From Pilatotrama ljubarskyi (taxonomy: Eukaryota > Basidiomycota > Agaricomycetes > Polyporales > Polyporaceae), in NCBI GenBank assembly GCA_022385805.1, contig MU277678.1:62001-126000 (forward strand): a stretch of 64,000 nt of DNA, given 5' to 3'. The notes beneath the pieces were generated by a model. The model was given only the letters and a program-made list of their open reading frames with translations. It was not told where the DNA came from and made no database searches. Shown in pieces: positions 12,512 through 24,000 of the stretch (within the stretch, counting starts at the first letter, position 1; each line of letters begins with the position of its first letter). The position numbers were made by a program, and so were the translations under genes.

Positions 12512-12878
12512 TCAGTGCATGCCGTACGTGGTGGCGTAGCGGTCCTCGAGCTCCTCCTGCCCGCCGTACCCGCCCTCGATGTCCTTGTCGAGCTCGGACT
12601 TGGCGGGCTGCTTCTTCTGCAGCTCGTCGCGGATCGCCTTCAGCGCCTCCGTCTCCTGCATATAGAGTGCACGTCAGGTTATTAGGATGCGAAGTACTAG
12701 TAGGGCTTCGAGCTTCAAGCTTCAAGGGTCGAGTTGTGCTACGGACCTTGGCGCGCGCATACTGCTCCTCCTCGGCTCTCTCTTTGTTCTTCCACGCGGG
12801 ATCCTGTGCGACTTCGTGTCAGCCAGCGCGTCAGGGACAAACACGACAGGTCACCTCAGCAGTCTTTCCGGACGACAT
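12512..12878 (-). CDS. Small IF1-like ATPase-inhibitor domain protein
   Basis: A 74-residue protein from three exons (introns at 12804-12854 and about 12660-12746). The central helix KNKERAEEEQYARAKETEAL aligns well with the inhibitory helix of mitochondrial F1-ATPase inhibitor IF1, whose core pattern is E-x-A-E-E-x-x-Y-x-R-x(4)-E-x-L-x-x-L. In IF1 this helix wedges into the F1 catalytic interface at low pH and blocks ATP hydrolysis. Unlike typical IF1, the model starts MSSGKTAE and has no amphipathic mitochondrial presequence, and the tail (GGYGGQEELEDRYATTYGMH) is not an IF1 feature. The helix resemblance is clear. The mitochondrial inhibitor role is inference, and an alternative upstream first exon carrying a presequence was not found. 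Confidence 0.55.
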
Positions 12879-13112
12879 GGTGGTTGTGTGAAAGTGTTGT
12901 AGTCAATGGACCGGGCGGCGCTACGAGGCCAGCGTCCACTGCTGCCGGAGGCATACGTCATGGCACCTACACTCGGAGCGGACGGCCGCTGGCATTGCGC
13001 GGGCATCTTCGCGATGCCGAGGTTGTACAAGGACTCTACATTCAATAGCCAACCGGATAGCATGTGCGACGACAATACACTAGAGTAGTATATACTGCGA
13101 TACGACCATAAG

Positions 13113-16100
13113 TTACGTGTGCTGATAGCCCCCGTTTTGCGCATTCTGCCCCTGCTGTGCCGACTGCTGCTGGTTGTGCGCCGCGTACTGCTGTTGCTGC
13201 TGTTGCGCCTGGGCCTGCCGCTGTTGCTGCTGCGCCTGGATCTGGTCTGAGCTCAGAAAGATACGACTGCGCGAGCACATCGAACATACCTGCGCCACCA
13301 TAGCCTGCAACTGCTCTGGCGTCAGCGCCCCCCGCTGCTGCATCTGAAGGTAGTACTGCGCCACGTTCTGCGCATGGAGCATGGGGTTCATCGGCATGCT
13401 CTGCAGGGGCTGGCCGGAAACGGAGGGAGGGCGAGCAATCGCTGCGTTAGCCGGGCTCGCGGCCGGTAGTGGAGGCGATTGCTGCGGAAGGCCTGGTGAC
13501 GAACTCGTCGCGCGGGCAGCAAAGGAGGGCGACAGGTGGGCTGCGCTGAGAGCGGGAGCAGCTGCACTGAGGGCTACGGACGCGCTTGACGCCTGTGGCG
13601 GCCCTTGACCGCCTGCTTGCCCGGGTAGCTGCCCCGCGGCCTGTCCCTGCGTCTGCCCTTGCCCCTGCGCCGCCGCCATAGCTCGGTAGTGCGCTGCCTG
13701 CGCAGGAGTGAGCTGTGGCGGGGACATCCTGTTGCCCGCGTTCGCAGCAAGGGCGGCGATCCGCTGCTGTTGCGATATGCCAACCTGACTCCGTATTTGC
13801 TGCACCATCGGGGCTGGAGGGACTGCTGTCGGAGGCCGAGGAATACCGTTCGCCGCTCCAGGCTGGGGGACTAGCTGTGCCTGAGGCGGTTGAGGCTGCT
13901 GCCGATTCAGAACGGGCGTTAGACGAGTCCAGGGCATGTGGAGAGACAGAGCAAGCGGCGACATACGGCATTCGGAGGAAGGCCCTGCGCCCGCTGTGCC
14001 TGTTCACGAAGAAGTTGCTGTCGGGCAAGTTCGTCATTTCGCCGTCGCATGAGCAGTTCTTGGGCATCTCTCGCTTCCTTGTCGGCTTTCATTCGGCTGA
14101 GCTCTGCCGGGGTATACCGCGTCATCTTGGTAACTGGCCCATGGGTCTCATGCACCACCGTGGGCTTCGCGCGTGGTGCAGCTGAGGGCACATGAGGCAT
14201 TCCTTCGAGCATCGAGAAGTAGTGAGCATACCATTGGACTTCTGTACGGCCTCTCTCCGCTTCGCGGCCTTGCGTAGGGTGTCATGCATGAGATTGTGCC
14301 GAAGACGCTTCTTAGGCTCGTTCGACTGGCCTGCCCCGCTTGAACTACCACCTGCAGCAGCCACGCCCTGGCTAGCAGTGCGCTTGTGCCCTCTCGTGGT
14401 CATATGCACTGAAGCCGCCGTTGGCGTCGAAGGACGACTCTCATCTTCGGCTGCAGCACGCGCCTCGGCGCTGACCTTTTCGCGCCACCGTTCCAAGCAG
14501 TCGTAGGGAGTTCGCCTGTCCGTGGAAATCGTGACCCGAGAGGAGTTGAACGCTTCCGCGACGAGATGCCAGTTACTTGGATATTTCTCCACCATCTGCT
14601 TGAGGAGAGCATCATCCGCAGGTGTCCACACGAGGTCCATGCTTCGTTTGCGCCCGTCTCTTGCGGGTGTAGGTACAACGGTCGGATGAGCAGATCCACT
14701 GGATTTACTCCCCTCGAACAGAGCTACGATATCCCATCAGATGTTGGAATCATGTTCCCAATAGCACGAGGACTCACCGCATAGGTTTTCCTCCACTGGT
14801 CGAGCGGGAGGTACGTCGACATCCGCGAAGATCGGGGACTCTTCAATGTGCTCCCATTTACCGTCCTTCCAATGACGCGCAGGCTTGAGCGTCCCGAGCA
14901 GCGTAGGTTTGACCTGCATGAATTTGCTCATCGGCACAAGCTTGGAGTACGTCGTATCCTCCGCCCGCTTGTTCGGGTCGTCTTTGTCCGCTTTGCGATC
15001 CGACTTCTTGCGGCCATCTTGGCCCGCGGGTGCAGGGGGTGCAACGTCGAGCATGCCGTAGGGTTGCAAATCGGGGAAGATGGAGGTGAGATCGGCTGGA
15101 GGCGGCGGAGCGGTGGGCGAGAAATCATCAGTAGACAGATCTGACATGCCCTTTACGATGTCGAGGTCGTCAAGGTCGAGGAAAAGCTTGTCGAGTTGGG
15201 AGTACACAATATGATCCCGCAAAGGAGCGTACTGGTTTGCCTTGTTCTTCGACTTGCCGTAGGCACCGTCCGTGTCCGTTACAGGTCTCCCGAGTACGGG
15301 GTTCTTGGATGTCGACTGCAGCCCGGGATGAGCCTCGGCCTCTGGGGCCGCCGCGGCTTTCGCAACCTCGCCGTCTTCCGGCTTGGCACCCTCCGGCTCC
15401 TCAGTCTTTGTGGCGTCCACGTCCATCGCGTTCTCGTCCCGTGGCTGACTGTTATCGCCTAGAGCAGTGAGGTCTTCGATTTCCTCCAACTTGGGCTTCA
15501 GAGGGACACCGTCGGACTGGCCCTGAGAGGCCTGTGCCTGCTCTTCCAGCTGCTCCAGGGCGTCCTGAAGGGCTGTGCCAGGCTCGAGGGCATCAATGAC
15601 GTCCTGCTGCTCTTTGTCCTGCTCGTCGTCGCTATCGTCGTCGGAGCCGTAGTCATTGAGAGGAGTACCTGTCTCCCTAGAATCTGCGCCAGTGTCGTCT
15701 CCTTCCTGCGGATAGCGGAAAGGACCATCTACTTGCTCGGCCTCGCCGGTCTCTTGCATATCTGCGTCTTCCGGCGGGGGCGGCTTCCATAGCACACAGA
15801 TACCTCGGCGAACACGCTCCTCAAGCGATCCAGCTTCGTGCCACTCCATGACCGCGTGGGCGAGAGTGAATGCGAGAGCCAGCTTCCACCGTCGCTCCTC
15901 GCGGAAGTCGGTACGCATCCATTTCTGGGCAACAATTAGCTCATGTATGTCGAAAGATGAGAGTTGCAATCACCATCTCATCCAAGAGATAATCCCAGTG
16001 AGTCTTGGTCAAACCCCCGACCCCTCGCTGCTTCTTGATCTGCCGGAAGCTCCACCTACCGGCTTCCTTGAGCACCTCGATGCGCTCGAAAGTGCGGATC

Positions 16101-17665
16101 AGGCGCAGCTCGGTTATACCCACCTACGTCCTCATTAGCTTAATTATATCCGCCTCTTCAGTATCCGTCGCAGCACTTACGGACCAATCCCGCGAGCTGA
16201 GATACTTCGTCGCACGCGACAGCTTCTTGTGTACCGGGTTGGCACGTAGGACGGCAGACCACTTCGCAAGGCTCATAGGCTGCCACTCATCCTTCTTGGA
16301 ATCTCCCTTCTCGCGGTCTTTGTCGCGCTTTCGTTCTCGTTTGGAAGACTTGCCTCTGCGACTAAACTCGATGGGGAGCAGACTCAGAGGAGGGAGTGGG
16401 TAAGGAGGCTCGGGTCCGAAAGGCTCGATCGGTGTAAGGTCCGTGTCCGGCAACCCGTCAGCTATACCAGACTCAAAGGTGAAGTCGATGCCTGGCTCAT
16501 CGGGCGGTCGAGGGATGGAGTAATCAACGACATGGCGATGATCCTCGTCCCCTGGCAAAGGAGAGGAATACGGCTGCGACGGCCCCAGGATATCCATGAT
16601 ATGGTCCTCACTGCGCTGCAGGGTAAGCTCATGCGCACGAGGGGACTCGGGTTCCTTGGGAAGTCGTTCTCGCGTGGTGAGGGGTACCTCAGCCACCTCC
16701 ATGGGTTCGTCATCCAGCGGCTCGGCCTTGATGGGACTTTCTTCATCACGGTTTGGCGGCAAAGAAGAGGAGGGCGAGCGGCGGGATCGTGCAGGAGACG
16801 CGCGCGAGACCGACGGCTCTCGAGTACCAGATGCCTCCGTGCGAGATGCTGTTGACGAATGGTCGATGGATTGCGGCAGTGGAGATTCCAAGCTGGAAGC
16901 ACCGCGAGAATATGTCTCCGGACCGTCCCGCGTCGGCGCAAGAAAGATACCGTTGGCTTTTCCCTCAGAACGATGCGACTCTGGACCTCGAGTATCCGGC
17001 GATGCCGATGTGGCCTCATCACCTACAGGGGGTGACTCTGGAGTCATGGTATGACTAGGTTGGTCTTGAGTCGCCTCCGGTGCTTCATGTGGTTGAGTGG
17101 CTTCGTCTATCGGAGTCTCGTCAACGTCCATGGCTACGTCGGCGTTCTCCGCCTCGGATAGGGCCAACTTCTCAGGCAGCACATGTGCAGCAGCGGACGG
17201 AGTCTCGGGAGGCGGAGACACAGAGGAGTCCGAGGCGTCCTTGCTGTTCCGTTTGACGGGCTGGTGTCCAATGACGGGAGAATACGCTGGTGGCGTTACA
17301 GGAAGGGCCACTTCTTCATCTTGCAGGTTCTCGATACCGCCACTGTCCGGGCTGCATGGTGCCATGACGGTCCAACCAGCCACACTAGAGAGTACTGGAC
17401 ATAGTACTCACTGCTTGTCCAAGTCGAACCTCTCCAGGAAGAGCTGGAGGTCTTCCTCGCCCTCTTCTTCAACCGCAATGACTGAGCCGAGGTTGTCACG
17501 TCTCTGGATGAGATGGTACATCTCGCGGAGGAGCTCGTTCCGCCGCTTGCTTATTTCCCTGCCATTTAGGCTCTCTCTCACTGCGTCTTTGGATAATGGA
17601 CAACGCTAGACTCACTGCAGTTGCATAACGCGCTCTTCAACCAGGTTCTCTGCTGATTGAGACAT
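13113..17665 (-). CDS. EAF1: NuA4 histone acetyltransferase subunit EAF1/VID21 (HSA + SANT)
   Basis: Platform subunit of the NuA4 acetyltransferase complex in the nucleus. The roughly 1,350-residue model starts at the ATG at 17665 (MSQSAENLVEERVMQL). In order it shows an N-terminal coiled coil; a long acidic/Ser-rich disordered stretch; a basic run (KSSKRERKRDKDREKGDSKK); the HSA domain, which docks actin-related proteins (KTHWDYLLDEM joined across an intron to TDFREERRWKLALAFTLAHA); a long acidic linker; a Myb/SANT domain (LVWTPADDALLKQMVEKYPS with SNWHLVAEAFNS and LERWREKV); and a Gln/Ala-rich C-terminus ending GGYQHT. HSA plus SANT plus poly-Gln is the EAF1 arrangement; SWR1/INO80 ATPases have HSA but also a helicase, absent here. 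The first intron (about 17590-17610) has an ambiguous acceptor, so the N-terminal 20 residues are less certain. Confidence 0.88.
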
Positions 17666-18557
17666 CGCTCAGCTGCGGCGAGACGAGCCAGTTGCGGGAA
17701 GAATGTATGGTAGGATCGCGGGGAAGTCGCGCGTGTGGCTGAAGAGTGGGCTAGGTATCCGAAGCTCGGGATCGCGTTTTGAGACGAGAATTTTGTCCTC
17801 TTGAATGGCGGCAGAGTACCAAGGCCCAAAAACGCGCTAAAGAGGAGTCCCGAGGGGTATAAAGGGGACAATGACCACAAAGCAAGCGGGAGAGGTGGCG
17901 GTAGGAAGTAGAGGTTAATCGGCATATTCCGAATCGGTGTCGTTCCCGTTTTGGCATTCGTACAAGTTCACTTAGCCCCGTCCACCAGCGCTTAGTGGCC
18001 TCTAGGCCTAAGCTCAAGGCCCAAGGCTAGTAGCATCTTTGGCGGAATACAAGGGCATCCATAGGGAAATTGAGGGGGGCGGGTACTGTTCAATGAGTTT
18101 AGGCATGCTGAATGGGCTTATCGGAAGCCAAGAATGAGTCGACCGACTGGGTCATTGATATCATAACCCTCACACCTCTTGTCGCGTATAGTTTTATAGG
18201 ACTGGAGTAGTGACCCTGAACATGTGCTAACAGGCACCAAGCCTGTTGTTCGGATGATTCTCGTATTCCAGTAGCTTGCGTGCCAACGTTCGCAGCTTCA
18301 TCGAGTGCGTGCATCACATCTCACTAGATTGTTACTACGGGTATCGAAGAAATGCAGCTGTACAAACGAATGGCGTATGACGCGACGAAGGGCAATAAAA
18401 GAGACGGACCATGCTGATGCAGGACATAGTAGGTTACTGACGAGCATAGTCTATGAGCGTCCGCGGAGGGAGAGAAGCCGAGTCGTCCAGCTGGCGCAAT
18501 CCCCCAGGGCGCGCCCCTCGCTAACCCGAGGACAGACAACAGGCAGACGAACCGTGG
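17666..18557. other. Intergenic region between EAF1 and KNR4
   Basis: Promoter side of EAF1 and 3' flank of KNR4, both on the minus strand. No gene, repeat or RNA could be supported. The minus-strand frame at 17751-18017 has no domain and no splice continuation. Confidence 0.5.
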
Positions 18558-20690
18558 TTACGACTGCGAGTGCTTGGAGTCAATGGATGTCACCGAGTCC
18601 GTTCTCCGCTTCCCGCCCCCCAGCTGCCCGAGCTTCTTGAGGCCAGAAGAGATGCTCTTCTTCTTATTGTGCTTCTTACTCGACGTCGACGCCTTGGAGT
18701 CAACGGACCTGATCGACGCAACGTCCGCTGCAGCATCTGCAGCAGCCTCCGCAGCCGTGGGATCCGCCTCGTCGACCAACACACCGTCCGCTTGCAGTGT
18801 GTCGTCCACGGTGCCGGCGACGCCACCTCCACCGATAAGCCGAATCGTGGTATCGGGGTCTTCGTTTGACTCGGTCGGCACATCCACCAGGACGGGAGAA
18901 TCCTCTTCCGACTTTGCCGTCTCGGCGACCTGGGTCTGGGCCTGAGAGGGCCCTGCGAGGGTCGTAGCATCGACAAGGAGGTCCGGCACAGTCGGAGGCG
19001 ATGCCGATACGGAGGGTCGCATGGCGGGAGGAGATTCAGTGATGATGTTATCGAGAGTCGGCTTGGGTGAGGGAGACCGCGACCGGACCTTTCGCGGCGG
19101 GACCGAGGTGAGAGGTACAGCAGACGTCGGCTCTGGGATGGCGGGGTTGCCTTCGACGTCATCTTGCCGAGGGAAATGGGCCTCGTCGAAGTCTGTAGGC
19201 GAGTCGATGTTACTTGGCGAGGGAAGGTCGAATGGCATTGGTGCAGGAGGCTTCGTGACAGAGATAGTAGGCAATTGCTGTCGCTGAGCGAAGTTCGTGA
19301 CGTTTCCTAATGGCGTCGGCAGCGAGGATTCATCAAGAGCGGAAGTCTCCTTCTCACTATCGGTTTCCGCCAGAACGGGAATGGGAACCTCTGCACCAGT
19401 ACCGTTCACGGCTCCGGGAACTTGCACTGGATCCAAGGGTGCCTTCTCCTGAACAGATCGTTGGAACGAGGAATGAAGTGGGACAGCCGGCACAGACGTA
19501 CCTTGCCCTTCTCCATGTGAGGCTGCATGATGTTCTCGGGAACAATCCCTGCATCTATCCACCGCCGCACGCTCCGATCCGCCCAAGCCTCAAGGACGCT
19601 CCAGCCCTTGTACTCTCCTGCCAAGCGAAGACCACCGGTGCCAGCGTCACCTCCTGTGTCGCCCTGTCCGCCGCCCACACCATCAAAGAAGTAGGAGTTG
19701 TATCCCACGGAATCTTCGCTGCCGTCGCTCCCATCGCCACCGGATCCGAGTTCGTACCCCTCTCCGCTCTCCAACTCTTCAACAAAGCCGGCGAGGAACT
19801 TCGCCCAGCCAGCCGGCCCGTCTCCTCTCCACATCACCACCTTCGTGTCAAAGTCACGGCCGAAGACGATGACCTGTCCCACGGCGCCGCCCTCTCCGGG
19901 GTTCATGTCGATGCCGAGGTAGTTACCCGCCTTGTCCGCTACAAGCGGTATCCAGCCGCGACACGAGTACTCTCTGCGCACCCACCCGGGGGGTATCGAC
20001 TGCATCAGCTCCCGGAGCGCCGGGTTCGCGCCCGTGGCAGGGTCGTCGTCGACCTCGCGCCAGAACCGCCACTCCTCGAGCACGTCTTCGAGCGGGAGCA
20101 GCGTTAAACCAAAGAACAGACCTTCCGAGCATCCCGCCGCCGACTCGGGCTCTTGCCCGTCCACGCACAAGTACGACTCCCGCACGGGCGCGGGGAGCGA
20201 GAACCCAAACGCCATCTCAATTTGCGCGAGGTCTTGCGGGAGAATGCCGTAGTTGAGGGTGTCGCCGAGCTCGGGGTACTCGCGCGAGAGCCACTGGCGC
20301 AGCCGGTTCCAGGTGTTGGACAGCGGGGGATACGGGTGCCCCGCTGCTGCAGGTTGGTGCAAAGGAAGGATCGACGTTGCGTTTGGGCGCGCAGCGCTAG
20401 GTATCAGTCGGTTAGCATCACCTAGCAGCACGGCTGCTATGCATGGAGACATACGACGGGGGCACATCATAGTACGCTCCGGAGGGCGAAGACGGGGGAT
20501 ACGAGTACGACGACGAGGACGGGCCATAGCCTGCTGAAGCAATCGTCTCTGGATTGAAGGCGTCGGGGTGGACAGACTGGCTCGGGGAGGACGTCGGCAG
20601 GCTAAAGGCCTCGTGTGTCGACGTCATGGCCTTGCGCGACGAGTTGCGGGAGTTTTTGTTGGAGGAAAAGAGGGAAGCTAGCCAACTCAT
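18558..20690 (-). CDS. KNR4: Cell wall assembly regulator KNR4/SMI1
   Basis: Fungal KNR4/SMI1 protein, a hub that couples cell-wall glucan synthesis with the Slt2 MAP kinase and calcineurin pathways. The start at 20690 gives MSWLASLFSSNKNSRNSSRK, then a Ser/Tyr/Pro-rich stretch, then the globular SUKH-fold core: LSNTWNRLRQWLSREYPELG, GILPQDLAQIEMAFGFSLP, VRESYLCVDGQ, SEGLFFGLTLLPLEDVLEEW, REYSCRGWIPLVADKAGNYL and GIDMNPGEGGAVGQVIVFGR. A long disordered acidic region follows, and the C-terminus (SSGLKKLGQLGG with K-rich flanks) is the conserved KNR4 tail. Introns lie near 20370-20450 and at about 19440-19510, boundaries approximate. Family identity is strong; pathway links are from yeast. Confidence 0.9.
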
Positions 20691-21226
20691 GGTCGCAATC
20701 CAAGGCTGGGCCGAAAGTCGGGGCGAGGTCGTCGTGAGGAGGAAGAGAGCGAGAGGGTGAGTGTGACAGACAGCACAAGGTGGAGCCTGGCAGAAGAACT
20801 GCGCCTCGGCGAAGCGCGAGACTCGGGTTCTCTGGCGAAGGGTCCCCAATCAGACCAATCAGTGCCCGTGGGCTGGACGAGAAGCAGAGCCTCAGTGCGA
20901 GCGAGCGGTTCACGGGCGAGCGCAGAACGGCGGAGAGCGTCGAGGGCGTCGGGACGGAGAATGTGAGTCTGCCAGATGTCGCTCGCTCGAACAGGCTCGA
21001 ACAGGGCAGGGGCCGCCGGCGCGACTCGCCACTTGAAACATATCACCGTCTCCTGGCGCCCACCTAGGCGCCCGCATAAAAGCGGTGGTCGCCCTCGCCC
21101 GCCGGTACACATGAACGCTCTGCCAGCGTCGCAGATACGTCTCATTCCAATATACTACACTATATATTATGGTCCCTAAATGATACAATACAGTGCTAGC
21201 GATGATGTATGGTTGACTTTGGTCCC
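20691..21226. other. KNR4 promoter region and SCOT-1 3' flank
   Basis: No gene recognised. The first 300 bp upstream of the KNR4 ATG are GC-rich with many short direct words; the remainder is the 3' flank of the first CoA-transferase gene. Confidence 0.5.
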
Positions 21227-23385
21227 TCAGAACGTCGCAACGTGGCTCGACACCTGGAAGTCGCAGGCCGTCTTGGCCTTGAGCTCGTCCAGCGTCACGC
21301 CCTCCGCGATATCAGTCAAAAGCAGCTGGCCCGCCGCGCGATCGACCTGGAACACAGCCATGTCCGTGACGATCAAGCTCACAGCGCGAGCGCCAGTGAG
21401 CGGCAACGAGCACTCCTTCACAATCTTGGGTGCGCCGTCTTTTGCGACGTGCTGCATGGTCACAATGACCTTCGTCTTGTCAGGGTTCGAGACAAGGTCC
21501 ATAGCACCGCCAATACCTATGCGAGAGGCGTCAGTGAGATGTCTATGGGAGAGAAATGTACAACGCACCCTTGACAAGCTTGCCCGGGATCATGAAGTTG
21601 GCAATGTCACCCGCTTGTGAGACTTGCATAGCCTGTGCAATCGTTAACATGGGCGGATGCGAATACGACCAAGTGGCTGTCACTTACACCAAGGCAGGTG
21701 ACATCCATGTGGCCTCCACGAATCATGTTGAAGGACTCAGCAGAATCTGTCCGGGTATCAGTCATTTCGCCGTAATGCGCCGCTAAAGAGGCTAGACTGA
21801 CCGAAGCAGGAAGCGCCAGGCAGCAGGGTAGTGGTCTCCTTGCCCGCGTTGATGATATCACTGGAAACCGGGCGTGGTCAACACATGCAAATGTTCGTAT
21901 CTCCAGAGTATACATACGCATCCACTTGGTCGGGCGTGGGGTAGGGACCCATGCCGAGGATACCGTTCTCACTCTCCAGCCAGACCTTGACGGAGGGGTC
22001 GAGGTGCTAGAGCGAGCCATCAACTACCGTTCTCGCGATCTCACGCCGCGTTATACACTTACCTCCGGGATGAGCGTGGGGATACCAACACCGAGATTCA
22101 CGTAGAAGCCATCGCCGATCTCGCGAGCGGCACGCTTCGCAATACGGTGACGCCAGTCATGGTGCGCCTTGTCGTTGCTCTCGCCAGGAGTCGCCTCCTT
22201 GGTCTGCTCCTCCTTGCTCGGCGCGAGCTTGACGACCTCGATCGCCTTGGGCTCAGTCGCCTTCACGATACGGTCGACGTAGACGCCGGGCACGTGGATC
22301 GCGTTCGGAGAAAGGCTCCCGACGGGCCTAGAGGAGAACCATCATTAGCTCGGGCCAGAGGTACGTACGGAAAGGAACCTTGACGTACACAATCTCCTCG
22401 GCCTCAACGATGGTGAGCTTCGCGTTGCGGGCCATGACGCCATTGTAGTTGTTCGCGGTATACCTATAGACTGCTCAGCCGAACCTTCGGCGCCAACGGT
22501 ACGTGGAGTATGGAACTTACCTGAAGACCAGGTTGCCGACCTCGTCCGCCTTCCAGGCGTGCACGAACGCGACATCGCCAGCGATGGCGGGTTCGAGGAT
22601 GAATCTACGGCCGCCGAATTCACGCGCCTCCTTCTTATTACCGGGGATCAGCACGCCAGCCTTCATGCCGCCGGGCTTGTAACGGATGGGGATGCCGCCA
22701 GTCTCGACGGCAGTGTTTGCGCCCGTAGGCGTGTAAAGAGCGGGCTCGCCGGACGCATGGGCGTGCAGACGCGCAACGAGGGTTCCCTGAGGCACAAGCT
22801 CGATACCGACGTCGCCGTTGAGGTAGGCGGACTCGAGGTACTTGTTGCTGCACGCAAATCAACGTTAGAGACGGCGAAAGAAGAGAGCAGAAGATGACGG
22901 CATACCCTCCGAGGTATGAGATCATGACCTTGTCAAGCTGACCGGACTTGATGAGTTTTACTGCAATCGACGCTGATTAGCTCCTAGGACGGTTGTCAGA
23001 GGACTGCCAGACATACCGAGACCATGATCGCCAGCACCCGCGTTGTTAGACACAGCGGTGAGGCCCTTGACCTCGGGGTGTCTTGTCATGGCCGCGATGA
23101 GGGTCTCAGGGATACCGCAAAGTCCGAACCCTGAGAGGAGACTGAGATGAGCGCCGTGCACGTCATGGCACTAGCCCGCATTGCAGACGCACCTCCAGAG
23201 AGGATGATGTCCCCCGACTTGACATCCTTGACAGCCTCATCTACCGAGTCCCAGACCTTTGTCTTCTTGGGTATAGGCGCGTTCGCGACGACGGAGTAGT
23301 AGCGTATCCGGGCGGCAAGGGCGATCCGGCTGCTGGTGCGTGCGCGGGGGATGGCGATAGCGCGGGGACGAAGAGCGAGCATCAT
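21227..23385 (-). CDS. Succinyl-CoA:3-ketoacid CoA-transferase, copy 1
   Basis: Mitochondrial class I CoA-transferase that swaps CoA between succinyl-CoA and acetoacetate (SCOT family; some fungal members use acetate). The N-terminus MMLALRPRAIAIPRARTSSR is a clear arginine-rich mitochondrial presequence. It is followed by [20 protein letters not shown] and FGLCGIPETLI (the CoA-binding A half), the variable linker, and the B half with the catalytic glutamate in [13 protein letters not shown], then [34 protein letters not shown] and a C-terminus ending SSHVATF. The model is about 530 residues, matching the family, in roughly ten exons. It lies in tandem with copy 2, same strand, with 615 bp between them. 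A TATA-like box sits at 23563-23570. Two ATGs in a row open the frame, and either may be used. Confidence 0.92.
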
Positions 23386-24000
23386 GGTGGCTTAGAGGAT
23401 GCGAATGCGGGGTATGCGCGAGAACAGATGAAGAAGAGGAGGCGAGCAGCTGCGACGAGCTCTTCGTCGTGCTGGAGGTCGCTGGAGCTGGCGGGGGTGG
23501 GTACGGCGGAGTGGAACGTGGGGTAAAGTGGGGGAAAAGGGCCGATCGAAGGGCGGGGAGCGTTATATAAGTTTTCGAGCTGGGGGGGGACGAGGGCAGG
23601 GGACGCTTCCGGCGCATTTCCGTCACTCGACCGGGCGACCATTTCCTATGAACACATCGTCGAGCACACTCGCCTTTGCGATTGCTGTCTCCCCGCGCTT
23701 TCGGCCGCTTCCCCGGCGCTCCCCGGGCGTCTACTTCCCCAGCTGCCCAATCGCAGCCCGCGCGATCCAGGCCAACCCACCAGATCGTTCAGCCAGAACA
23801 TGCCCCACACCGACCCCCGCCACTGCCAGCTTCGACGGTGGAGATAACCACACGAGCACTTCAGTGTCGCTTGCAGCACGGCCGGCCACGGCCACGGCTC
23901 GAACTCAGACGGCATGCACGGGAGAAAGAACCAGTAGTCCAGTCCGATGATATCAATATACATCCAGGAGAAAACGTACACAGCAGACGTGCTACCAGAT
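23386..24000. other. Intergenic spacer between the two SCOT genes
   Basis: Upstream region of SCOT-1 and 3' flank of SCOT-2. The sequence TTATATAA at 23563-23570, about 180 bp upstream of the SCOT-1 ATG, is a likely TATA box. The open plus-strand frame at about 23528-23950 has no recognisable domain and is treated as chance. Confidence 0.5.
23563..23570 (-). promoter_or_regulatory. TATA-like box of SCOT-1
   Basis: TTATATAA, palindromic, about 180 bp upstream of the SCOT-1 ATG, in otherwise GC-rich DNA. Confidence 0.45.

Noticed and set aside
19310..20107. 265-residue plus frame opposite KNR4
   Set aside because: Antisense shadow; KNR4 core motifs on the other strand are decisive.
23528..23950. 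140-residue plus frame between the SCOT genes
   Set aside because: No domain, low-complexity Pro/Thr/Ser content, sits over promoter sequence.
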